A stretch of DNA of 64,000 nt. Source: Rhizoclosmatium globosum. Its lineage: Eukaryota; Chytridiomycota; Chytridiomycetes; Chytridiales; Chytriomycetaceae. The translations under genes and the position numbers were made by a program. The notes beneath the pieces are model-generated. The model did not search any database and was not told the DNA's origin. It saw nothing but the letters and a program-made list of their open reading frames with translations. Within the stretch, counting starts at the first letter, position 1. The number at the start of each line of letters is the position of its first letter. This document shows positions 54,721 through 64,000 of the stretch, in pieces. The stretch is from assembly GCA_002104985.1 (NCBI GenBank), contig MCGO01000167.1, positions 20,310 to 84,309 of the forward strand, in the 5' to 3' direction.

Positions 54721-55660
54721 TTAATAAGCGTGTTTACGCCAACTGGTGAATTCTTCTTGAATTTGTTTCTGTTCTGCTTTAATGACTTCCTTGGGCTCTG
54801 CATTTGATCGAGCGCGTTGGAGAGAGTTGAAGTTGACGGGTCATAAGGAGTCGGTGTTCTTGGTGGAGTTGGAGGAAGTACAATACACCTGAGGTGATGA
54901 GGATTTAGTATAGTACCCGTATATGCACGGAAATGAGGTCGCGAAGGATGCATTTGTAAACGGGATAACTGTTATACAGAAGCAGAATGACACATGGGTA
55001 CATCATCACAACGAAAACCGCGTTTCAAGCAAACGATTGAGCAAATATAGACTGACTGTATCAGCAGGGTATTTGACTCACATAGGCAGCCCAGAAGCGA
55101 CAACTCCAGATCCCAATCTTGTTTGTAGTCTCCTCAGACAAGTTAATGACTCCCTTGTACGCAAGGAAGTATGTGTGCTCCAGTGGGTAGTAGAACAAGT
55201 TTGCCAAGTTTTGGAGTCGGTAAATGAGACGAAGGAAGGGAGTTGAGGGTGGGTTTCGCTCTACATTGAAAGAGTTTAACAAAAGCAGTCAGAAGCGGAA
55301 CGCATGCGTTTCGTGTCCAGGATATATAAGTACCAACCAGAGAAGATAATCCATTGGAAGAGGGGAATCAGGCCGTAGTATCGCAAGAGGATACGAGTGT
55401 CGCCAACGGGGCCCGCCAAGTTCTTGAGTCTCGCAGCAAGGACCGAGTTTTTGTCGCGCGAGTAGTTTCACAATGAGGATTTTGGCCACGTATTGGTAAA
55501 GCTATTGATGTGGTTAGTTGTGTGATTGGGTGATGGCTGTGAAGCTCATTCGGGCCCTGACACGCACCATAAGAACCTTGTCAGTTCCTCTGACAGAACT
55601 GAGGAATCGGCAGAGCTTGTCGAGAGTCTCTTGTTGTCTGTTGGTCAGTGCGAATCCCAT
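54721..55660 (-). CDS. PEX11: PEX11-family peroxisomal membrane elongation factor
   Basis: The ATG at 55660 begins MGFALTNRQQETLDKLCRFL and SSVRGTDKVLM; an intron (GTGCGT...CAATAG) leads to LYQYVAKILIVKLLAR. Further blocks read SVLAARLKNLAGPVGDTRIL, LRYYGLIPLFQWIIF, LYRLQNLANLFYYPLEHTYF and TTNKIGIWSCRFWAAYV. The last exon gives LYFLQLHQEHRLLMTR and ends EFTSWRKHAY. The sequence and order are those of PEX11, which binds peroxisomal membranes through an amphipathic helix and drives elongation and division. Two frame changes remain, at about 55430 in a CGCGCGACAAAAA context and at about 54810. Its start is 56 nt from that of the divergent transgelin gene. Confidence 0.7.
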
Positions 55661-55716
55661 CGTTTTGTGCCAACTTCTTTTTCAACTCAAACACAACAAA
55701 GCGCCACACAAAAAGA

Positions 55717-56527
55717 ATGACCGAAGTTGTTCAGGGACTCGATAAAGACTTGGGTAAATACTAGGACTGTCCTCGTATTAATCTACAACTAATATACCGC
55801 AATAAGCCGACAAGTTTGCCTCGAAATACAATCCAATCCGTGAGCGCGAAGCACAGGAATGGCTCGAATCAGTGCTCGAGCGCCAGTTTCCGCAAGATGT
55901 TTCGTTTCAGAAGCTCTCAAGGACGGCGTGATTCTTTGCGAAGTCATTAACAAGGTGGGATTGTTTGTTTGGTGGCGGACTATATTCATATTCGACGTAT
56001 CAAGATCTCTCCAGGCGCTCAGGTTAAAATCAATAACTCAAAGATGCCGTTTAAGCAGGTCAGTTGTTTGAAGGCTTATTCTGGCGGTGCTTGATGCCTT
56101 AGTGGACTGAAATAAACAACCTCAGATGGAAAACATCAATAGCTACTTGCAGGCAGCTGAGCAAATGGGAATCAAAAGGCATGAATTATTTCAGACTGTG
56201 GACCTATTCGAAGGTTTGTACCGGCCGTTTTTGCTTTCCCGTCGCTTACGTTATGGCAATGCACCAGCGAAAAATATGGTTCAGGTTATCGATTCCATCT
56301 ACGCATTGAGCAGATGTGCAGAGAGTAAGGGATATCAAGGACAGAGAATCGGCCCTAAGCTTGCAGAGAAAAAGGAATACAGCTTCAGCCAGGAAAAGTT
56401 GGACGCGGGAAAGAATGTCGTTCCCATGCTCACAGGTTTCAACAACGGGGCCAACTTGAGCGGAACCGCACCATATGGAGCGCGTCGCGAGATTGGTGGG
56501 GCGTATCCAGCAAAGCCAAGCCAGTGA
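55717..56527 (+). CDS. Transgelin/calponin-type actin-binding protein
   Basis: The ATG at 55717 (MTEVVQGLDKDL) starts a single calponin-homology domain: KYNPIREREAQEWLESVLER, then ALKDGVILCEVINK, PGAQVKINNSKMPFKQ and MENINSYLQAAEQMGIKRHE. It continues LFQTVDLFEAKNMVQVIDS across a short intron. The C-terminus has one calponin-like repeat (NNGANLSGTAPYGARREI). Introns are visible at about 55754-55807, 55954-56013, 56058-56126 and 56215-56269. The family is Scp1/transgelin, a small F-actin cross-linker of cortical patches. One frame change is needed near 55910 (VSFQ to ALKDGV). Size and end match the family. Confidence 0.75.
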
Positions 56528-56625
56528 ATCTTCAGTTTCATTATCGTGTAAAATAAAGTAGTTATTGGAGTGCACGTTGTTTAAATCTTTGTTCTATATA
56601 ATATTCATCCAAACAAAGCAAAAGA

Positions 56626-59600
56626 ATGTCAGAACCACCGCCACCTTCGAATTCATCAACACCCAAAAACGACTCGTCCGAAGCGCGGCCGTCACTCGCC
56701 GACGATCTTTCTGCGCTGAAGCTTCGCGGCGCCGTCAAAAACAATCCGCTTTTTCGCAAGTTTGAATCGGACAATCAAAACAGATTAAACAAAGACACAA
56801 ACAAAGTAACTTTGTTCGCAAACGAGGCTCGGGTGAATACTGGTCGGATATCAAGTGTGAAGGAGTCCGTGGCATCGGTGGGTGCGCAGCAACAACCACT
56901 CTCACCAAAGCCGGTTGTTTCTCCTTCACCAACTGTTAAATCAAATCCGTTTAAGCTGGCTGACAATCGAAGACTGTCGGTATGTGATAAAGTGCGTAGC
57001 ATTCCTCCCTTGTGAAGCTGGGCTGTCCTTACATCTGTGCTTGACAGGAAAACAATCCACGTCTGCACTGGAATGAACCATCCCTCTCATTGCGCAAGAA
57101 AAACCCGAGAATACTACTTTAAACGCGTCAGAAATTCGTGTGGTAGAAGAAAGCTCTAAATCTAACGACTCAGCATAAAGCACCAGCCAGAAGAAATGAT
57201 ACCCAACAGACGAAATTGTTGATTCAATAGAACGGAGCTCCGTGAACTTCAATGCCCCGAAACCTCATTTCAGCAAACCAACAACGAACAAATTGGACCT
57301 GACTCCTCAATGCTTCTTCTGGATACATCTACTTCACTTCCACATTTCATGAATGACGGAATCGACGTCAGTTTCATTGCTCCAGATGCTCTTCCGTCAG
57401 CATCCCCGCTTGATTCATCTAGATCCGAGATATTGGACTCGACTGGTCAAGACTGCTCGGGATTAGTTGTTATTCAAGATTCTGTTTCTGCGGAAACAAA
57501 ATTAGTGGGGCTTCTTGGAGGAGCTGCAGCAAGCGAGTAGTTTACTTGGTGAAATGTTGGAGGAACTGAATTTTGAGTATTCAAGTGGAAAGGAGGTTGA
57601 GTTAGCTGGTTCAAACGAATGTTGTTTAACTCAAGAACAACCAATGCTGGATTTGAAATTAGACGTTCTGCAAATGGAAATTCAAAGCAATTTGATGTCG
57701 TTCCTGCGAACGAGGAGCAGAATGAGAATATTATCAGGAGTGAAGTTCATCCATGCCATAAATCCATTTGGCTGATGAGCAAATTGATGTTATGCCACAA
57801 ATGCAATCGAGGATTTGGTTGGAAGAGCCGGCAATTCTGACAGTTTACAGTCGGACTCAAAACATAGCTGTGAAGAGGCCGAAATCACAAAAGACTGTGT
57901 TCCTCAATCAGAACTAGGAAAATTAAGTCTTGATTTGGTACGTCAGTGTATTCTTTCGAAATTGTTAACTCATGTTCAATCAGCTTCCTCAAATCAAATT
58001 GGACTTGGACACCAACTGGTTTTCGTTTTCTGACGATGCGTCGACCAATCATCCCAAAGGAGATGCTCATTTAGATTCCGAACTTGAATACATGTCTAGA
58101 TGTGTGAAACTGAGCACAACCGACGAACGAGAAGATCAGCCTGATGTAGCTTCCAGCCTCATCATAGCGAAGCCTGGAACAGACACGGCAGCCCCTCCGG
58201 AACCAGTCCATTCTTCATCAACATCTACTTTAGACGCTTTATTCAACGTCAACGAGCCTTTATTTGCGAGGACGTCATCTCTTGGCTTTGACTTTGATGA
58301 ATCCCCTTCCATTGAAGTTAACTCGCACGGTAGCAGCTTGGCAGATATTTCGGATATAATCTCCCCTGCTCCTCTCCAACCGACACTTTCCGCCGAGACC
58401 TAGATGGCGGAGACGATGATGATTGGCTAGTTGCCCCAAAACGGTCAAGCTCACTGGGAAATTTGTGGAGGCGCGCCAGCGTTTCAAGCGTTTTCAGCGG
58501 GAAAAGCTGGAAAGATATGTTTTCAAGTAAAAAGAAGGGAGAGAATGGGGAATTTGAGAAGAGGCGAAAGTCAGTCCGATGGGGGGTAAGCCACCTTTAG
58601 AATATAGTAATTGTACTCAATGTGTTTCTTTAGTTGGCGCGAGCTGGGGAACTTCAGCAAACAAAAACCTACAACCCCGAGTCACCAGTAACAGCTCCAT
58701 TACTGCTTCACTTGATTCACTTCCTTCAACGACGAAACCTGTCCTCTTATTCCGTCTTGACTCGATAGATCAACTCAGTCTCCCAGAAACCCAACGTACG
58801 TTAAATTCATTGTCTCTCGCATCACTAATTTACCTTTCTTCAGCGGTTACCATAAATATGACTCTCACTTTGGCAAACACAACAACAATCACAATCCCTC
58901 CTATCACAGTTACATCAACAGAACATCCAATTCCCATAGACTTTGAATGTTCATTCCATCTTCCCCAAGAGCATCCCTCGCCACCGCTCGATATAACCAT
59001 CCGCGTCGCTCCTGTCATGTCACTAGGAACTGAAATCAAACGCGCATCGCCTTTAGTATCCACGTCCTCCCGCTCTATCGCTCTCCCGAATATATTCAAA
59101 ACAAAAGCAGGTAGTGGGACGAGTGCCAAAAATTCGAAAGCAGGGCTTCCGTTGGGTGGCCTCTCAACGCGTGGTGTTTTGATTGATAATGTGAAACGGT
59201 TCGCGGAAGTAGATTGTCCTCGTCGTGTAGGGGAAAGGTCTTGGACGGCTGAGTTTGGGGAGGGGAGAGTTGGGATGCGAGTTCATGTTAAGGGAGTTTC
59301 TATTTTGATGAGCGAAAGGTAAGCGACGGTTTATCTTTGATTTTTGCGACATAATTATGGTTCTCATTTCATGATTCACAGACGAGCAATCTTCCTGAAA
59401 CCTTCAGTGAAGCAGCACATGGTGTTGATACAAAGTTATTGCATGAATCTGTATTTATGAGTGGTTATTATTGCAGATGGGAGGAGGTACCGCGGTATGT
59501 TATTATTCATATTTCGTATTGATTCTGATCATTCCTAGGTTTGGGAAAGACGGTATTGTAAACTCGAAGGCCTCTTCTTCGGGCCTATGAAGACGAAACT

Positions 59601-60233
59601 TGCACACATCTTATAATGACAATTAACTTACGCCTTGCATTCAAAATCAAGTCTCCTGGAGTAACGGCTGTACTTTGTCCAAATCCGACCGATTCGTTGC
59701 ATCAACAGCCTCTGCATCCGACTTTCGACTTGGGCGAAATCAGTCAAGATTCCATTCCAAAAAGGTCTATCTTACTACCATACCCAAGTCAACCCGAAAT
59801 GGATGAGAACCAGTTTGAAATTGAAATGAAAGACGGGGAAATCATTCGCTTCTCGACTGTGGGAAAGGAATCCGTCGATGAGTCTTTTAGTGATTCTGTG
59901 TTGGTTCAACCTTGGTGGAAATTAGAGTGTGGCGAAGACGAGGAATCTCCGAAAACCGTGTTGGATCGGTTTTGCTCTGAATCCGACTTTTTCGACGAAT
60001 GTTTCGAGGACATTGAAATCAAAAGTTCTGCGGGGCGGAAAGGTTGCTTTGTACAGCGCGAGTTTGATGATGAAGTACTGCTGGATACAAGTGGTAACGC
60101 TGCAAGGCGGTGGTTACATGCGTTGGCTGGTGCTGTGTTAGTTGGGGATGAAGAGGTACCTGATTGGGTGAAAGAAAACGAGTTAGTTGATATCATATGC
60201 TATTCAATAGACACACTGTTTATTATTTTGTAA
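56626..60233 (+). CDS. Large PH-domain protein, possibly anillin/Bud4-like (frame-disrupted)
   Basis: The protein starts at 56626 (MSEPPPPSNSSTPKNDSSE). A long Ser/Thr/Asp-rich disordered region spans about 56700-58400. It is followed by a beta-rich stretch (KPVLLFRLDSIDQLSLPETQ, VTINMTLTLANTTTITIPP, TIRVAPVMSLGTEIKR). The C-terminus is a PH domain: VWERRYCKLEGLFFGPMKTK (59540-59610), MKDGEIIRFSTVGKESV, and RRWLHALAGAV with the closing PH helix Trp. A beta domain just before a C-terminal PH domain recalls anillin and yeast Bud4, septin-linked scaffolds of the division site. Several frame changes occur (57000-57200, 57540, 57780-57970, 58400-58580), some possibly introns. Domain evidence for PH is good; the anillin link is inference. 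Confidence 0.5.
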
Positions 60234-60263
60234 CATGGTTTAGAATGCTCGCTACCAATCTCC

Positions 60264-61330
60264 TTAGAAGCCGTCTCCAGTATAGTCATATTCCATAGTT
60301 GGCAACACAGAGCTCATGAATTTCAGGAACAACAAAAGATATTGATCCACTCGTAGTTCCTCCTTTCCAGATTCCACCATCTGCTCAATCAGCCGAATCA
60401 TGACGTTTCCATGTTTGCAAGGATGGATAGAAGCCAGCTGGAGAGACTCATGAGGATGAGATTCAATCGTGACTGTCTTCTTTGCATGATCTTGGGAGAT
60501 GTCTTGGAAAATCTGTTGTGGTGTGAGAGGCTTGCGGTTTTCGTCGTACCCAAAGAGGAAAACGCGTGGAGTTTGGTAGTATTTATCATATGTAATTGAC
60601 ATATCATAGGTTCTGTGGTTCATCAATACATTATTAACAGTTATGACTTCAGTTGCCCTTACCGTGTCTTTACGAACTTATCCCCATCGTCTCCACCAGT
60701 CGCCATAGCCGCCGGGTCCTCCTCTTCCTCCATTTCGACTAATTCAAGTTCTTCGTCCATATCCGGAATATCGTCCAAATTCAGATCGTCAATGTTTGGC
60801 AGAGCCTCTGCAGGCTTCTTCTGCTCCTCCACAACAGCCACCGGTTCCACCGCTTCCACCTGCTCATCATCAATCTCGCCAACTTCCTGATTCGGTCCAC
60901 TTCCTTCACCGACAACCCGGCCCTTATGCGTGGCAACCCAAGCATCATCACCCATTTCATCATCGACTGCTTCGTCCTCGTCCGCATCCCTGTATTCCAT
61001 CGCAGCCACCCGCTTCAAGCACGGCACATTTCGCGTAATCAAATATTGCTTGTCGGGCGGCAAGAAGTCCTGGGCCTTTAGTCAGCGCACCACCACGAAC
61101 CACGACACAACGCACCTTTCGTTTCGCGGGAAGCCCGGCCGCCCACGCCCACGTCGGACATTTGTAAACAAGAAAGTCGCCGGCAAGAACAAACTCTTCT
61201 GGCGTCAGAACGCCCGTTTCTTTGAACTTTGAGTTCTTTAAAAGCGGATTCAGGGCCTCGCGCCACTCTCGAAACACGCGCAAGGCCGTTGTACCCTGGT
61301 TTCAGTTGTTGGTTTCGAGGAAGGGACAAT
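60264..61330 (-). CDS. ATG3: ATG3, E2-like enzyme of Atg8 lipidation
   Basis: Exon 1 covers [20 protein letters not shown], then [13 protein letters not shown]. The next exon begins [20 protein letters not shown] and includes the acidic flexible region ([19 protein letters not shown]). A GTAAGG...CACAG intron (about 60612-60660) leads to [20 protein letters not shown]. The catalytic segment [11 protein letters not shown] contains the Cys that forms the thioester with Atg8, and the end [20 protein letters not shown] is typical. ATG3 transfers Atg8 to phosphatidylethanolamine in autophagy. The exact start is uncertain: no in-frame ATG precedes the [11 protein letters not shown] segment without a one-base change near 61285. 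It converges on the PH-domain gene with only about 30 nt between stops. Confidence 0.85.
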
Positions 61331-61428
61331 GGTGCGCAGTACCTCCAATGATTCTACAATATGGTGCATTCACTCAATGTTTTGTGGAGTGTTTTTGTTG
61401 AAAGACACTTAATCGATTAAACACGTAT

Positions 61429-61932
61429 TTATTGTTTCTTTACTTTGGCCAGTTCTTCCAACTCTTTCGCTGTCTCTTCCTGTAGAATCAAATCCAGTGG
61501 AGACTTTGCTGCCACAACTTCTCCTCCACTTTGAATCTCGGGTCGCTTTGGAACAGGCATTATCTCCTCCAGTTGATACGTCATGTACGTTCCACACGCT
61601 GCAAAACAAGCCATCCTACGTGTGAATCACAAGTTGGTGTGGAAAGTACAAGACTCAGCGTCAAACAAACCTAATGCAAAGTAAAGCTTCTGATAAGGAT
61701 TCAGGTTTTGAATAGACTCCAGAAACATGTTGCTTGATGCCTTCTTTGTGTCCTTAGGAGGGATTGGAAGTGGTGGTTTTGCATATCCCTTCTTTCCTGG
61801 CCGAGGAGGTTGATGCGGAGTAGTTGCAGCGGTTGCGACACCAGCACTGGCAAATCTAATTGATTGACCTTGAAAGTAGGCACGGCTGGCTGAAGAGAGG
61901 GTTGGCTGTATCCTGGTCAACATCAGTTTCAT
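61429..61932 (-). CDS. Small mitochondrial-type membrane protein
   Basis: Exons 61932-61667 and 61615-61429 join (GTTTGAC...CGTAG) to 150 residues. The N-terminus is a typical mitochondrial presequence: basic, Ser-rich and free of acidic residues (MKLMLTRIQPTLSSASRAYF). A Pro/Lys-rich linker is followed by SSNMFLESIQNLNPYQKLYF, a single helix (ALGLMACFAACGTYMTYQL) and a charged tail ending ELAKVKKQ. I do not recognise the family. Size and layout would suit an accessory subunit of a respiratory complex or an assembly factor. The start codon is 16 nt downstream of the preceding gene's stop. Confidence 0.5.
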
Positions 61933-61948
61933 TTTTGCAAACAAATTC

Positions 61949-62760
61949 TCAAATAACAACTAATCCGTAAAGAAGAATGAGAAGAAACGTAAATTCATGT
62001 CCAGAGCCTTCAGATACTGGTTGAAGTGGGACACGAGGAAGTGGAACAAGATTACTTCCATTTTCGGCAGTATTATCTGGAACGTCTCCTCCAGTCTGTT
62101 TCATAAAATTAGGTATTTATACAACATAATATCCAGTAAAACTCACTGCAAAAAGTACACCAGAAGTTGTGGCCTTTGGACGGGAAGGACGAGGTTTTGT
62201 TGCAGTGGTAGAACCGGAATCCGACACTGTGGTAACTGTCCCTTGACTGGTTGACGTGAACACACTATTAATCGTCGTAGCCATGGAGCTTGCGGTGCTG
62301 ATTGTCGTCACAGTCGAGTCTGAAGAAGTAGTGATGGGAGCAGCCGAAGAAGAAGTCGTGAATCCCTGATTCTTCAGAACTGAAACTCCTTGACACGAAG
62401 CAGATGCAGCTTGTTTGATGTTTGTCAACTGAAGCTGCAATTGTTTGTCGTCTGGGCACAGTTCGTAACATTTCAAGTTTGCATTTCCTGCATCACAAAG
62501 ACACGTGTAATATTCAAGCGTTGGTGTATCAATCACGAGATTATTGCAATTCGCAGAGGTTCCAGCGGCGACGGTGGTGCAATTTGCAAAGTCGTTGGTT
62601 CTGTTTCAGTATTAAGAACGAAATCTGCTATGTCACGTAGACGATCATACCTGATACAAGCAAAAACGATGCGAGTAAGATCATGAGAGCAAGAAGGAAC
62701 ATTTGTAGAGTTTGTGGGAAAGAAATGTGTGGGAAACCAAAAAATCAAAACAGCCATCAT
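61949..62760 (-). CDS. GPI-anchored-type cell-surface protein with a Cys-rich head
   Basis: Exons 62760-62652, 62601-62147 and 62095-61949 give 236 residues with all phases matched. A signal-like hydrophobic start (MMAVLIFWFPTHFF) precedes a Cys-rich domain: DFANCTTVAAGTSANCNNL, YYTCLCDAGNANLKCYELCP and CQGVSVL. About 90 Ser/Thr residues form an O-glycosylation-type stalk. The C-terminus ends in a hydrophobic run after small residues (SEGSGHEFTFLLILLYGLVV), matching a GPI-attachment signal. Such Cys-head plus Ser/Thr-stalk proteins are common on fungal surfaces. The family is not identified. It is divergent from the two-helix membrane gene, with 168 nt between the starts. Confidence 0.65.
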
Positions 62761-62928
62761 GTTTATTAGAAAACCGGAATCGCTGAATTCAAGATAAGTT
62801 TGCAATGGAAAGTACCATTATGACATCGTCAAAGAAGCGGATGAATACCTTCCATTTCATCTATTTATTAAGGGAAAGAGATCGGATGTCAGGTCTGTGG
62901 CGTTCCTTGGACTTGGGTGCGCCAAAAA

Positions 62929-63711
62929 ATGTCTCCAATGACCTCATCCATCGTCTTATCGCCCATGGCAGGACAATTCATATCCTCTCCTCAAGTCAGC
63001 ACTCCCCGATCAGCAGATCCAACGAGTTTGCCCTCTGCTACCTCCTATGACGATGAGATGACTGGCAGTAGCACCAGATTTGCTTCGAGAGCCTCGATCC
63101 AGAACGTCCGCCGAATCTCATACAATCGAAGTCCCCAATATACTGAAGTTGATGAGAATGGTGCATTCACTTTACGGCTTCTTGGATCTGTAGACTTTGT
63201 GGCCGCCAATTCACCAAAGTACTTTGATACGACTCGGCCGGATTACCTTGAAACCAAGGTGATATAGTTGTATATCATTGAATTGACTCTCGTTGTCTCT
63301 AACGTTTCCGAATGAAAGATCTCGAATGCGGCCTACTATCTGCGAGCAGACACTCTCAATACTACGCTTGTCAAAACTCTATCAAAGCAGAATAAGATGA
63401 TCATTTGCACAAATCTGTGCTGGTTCCTTATAGTAGTCTGCCTCATCGTTGATCTCACCGTTTCGATGCCACGAGCTGCCCAGATCAGTATCTTTTTCGT
63501 GGGAGTTCTGATCTTTGGATTACGATATGTGCTTGCGATTTACACACCTACACTACGGAAAGAATGCGAGATAGCTCTGGATTCTTGGCGGCAAGAGGAC
63601 GAACTGCAGAATGTGAATTTGGTGTATAAGCTCACAGGGAGTGGAATTACGTTCTATGAGAAAGTACTGGATGTGGAAACTGTGGAGGATCTACCTGCCT
63701 ACGTGAAATAG
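62929..63711 (+). CDS. Two-helix membrane protein of unknown function
   Basis: Exons 62929-63258 and about 63319-63711 join (GTGATA...AAAG) to roughly 240 residues. The first half is Ser/Thr/Arg-rich and likely cytoplasmic (RFASRASIQNVRRISYNRSP). A short folded stretch follows (FTLRLLGSVDFVAANSPKYF), then YYLRADTLNTTLVKTLSKQN. Two adjacent transmembrane helices (WFLIVVCLIVDLTV and ISIFFVGVLIFGLRYVLAIY) form a hairpin, and a 60-residue charged tail ends EDLPAYVK. I recognise no family. The layout suggests a hairpin protein of the endomembrane system with both termini on the same side. Confidence 0.5.
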
Positions 63712-64000
63712 TTCACCTTAGATAGGCGGTTGTTCCCAATAATGAACTTATCGTCTTTCTTGAGACATCAACAACAAAGCATAAGGGTCTTAACCTTACT
63801 ATGTATCAATAAAACAAATAATCTGGGAAAATCAACCAAAGGTATTTGAAATTTGGGCTTGTCAAGTTGAGGAAAGCATCCAAGAAAACAAATGTCTCAA
63901 TTGCATGAATCTTCAGCGATAGAATTAGTCCCTACCACTAGGAACCAAGAAAGATTGAGCCAAGCCCCTATCCCAGGCTCTGATGTGCCTTTGGCTATGG
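63712..64000. other. Right-edge flank
   Basis: About 290 nt of 3' flank without a recognisable gene. A CTACCACTAGG...CCAAGCCCC stretch near the end could belong to the next gene. Confidence 0.3.

Overview
The window is nuclear DNA from a zoosporic fungus, most probably a chytrid (Chytridiomycota). Genes are packed on both strands, usually a few tens to a few hundred bases apart, and are cut by short GT-AG introns of about 40-60 nt. Three genes belong to motile-flagellum biology that most terrestrial fungi have lost: a POC5-like centriole protein, the dynein regulatory complex subunit DRC5/TCTE1, and the kinesin-2 accessory subunit KAP3. Fungal traits sit beside them: secreted Cys-rich and Thr-rich modular proteins, a GPI-type cell-surface protein, and a 2OG-oxygenase-like family with Asp/Glu-rich tracts.

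Layout. 0-3.8 kb: the 3' part of an unknown gene, a small F-box-like ORF, and a GC-rich repeat field. 3.8-11.3 kb: a large 2OG-oxygenase-fold pseudoenzyme candidate, POC5 and a seven-helix receptor. 11.6-16.3 kb: two adjacent HP1-like chromodomain genes and an LRR-transmembrane-SAM receptor-like gene. 16.5-25.4 kb: F-box/CaaX gene copy 1, an acidic TPR-like protein, an LRR remnant, a Tim17-like protein, a coiled-coil membrane protein, a GNAT acyltransferase and an SDS22-type LRR protein. 25.5-30.5 kb: two secreted modular proteins. 30.5-36.3 kb: DRC5, U6 snRNA and KAP3. 36.4-41.6 kb: a low-complexity protein, TBC1D7 and F-box/CaaX copy 2. 42.3-45.6 kb: a TRA2 splicing factor with duplicated intron blocks, beside a non-coding GC-rich segment. 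46-49.5 kb: ISD11/LYRM4, a neurochondrin-like helical-repeat protein and a SWIM zinc-finger protein. 50-54.5 kb: two decayed F-box/CaaX copies. 54.7-63.7 kb: PEX11, transgelin/calponin, a PH-domain protein, ATG3, a small membrane protein, a GPI-type protein and a two-helix membrane protein.

Most genes look like ordinary housekeeping or flagellar neighbours, not one operon-like pathway. The most unusual element is a dispersed four-copy family joining an N-terminal F-box, a C4 zinc knuckle, a long shared C-terminal region and a terminal CaaX prenylation box. Copy 2 is fully open. Copy 1 has a single frame break. The two minus-strand copies carry several breaks. Frame breaks also occur inside conserved genes (POC5, PEX11, the receptor, the neurochondrin-like gene), while KAP3, DRC5, TBC1D7 and the LRR-SAM gene splice cleanly. 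Indel errors in patches of the assembly are therefore a real alternative to pseudogenisation. All exon models here were read by eye from splice signals and reading frame.
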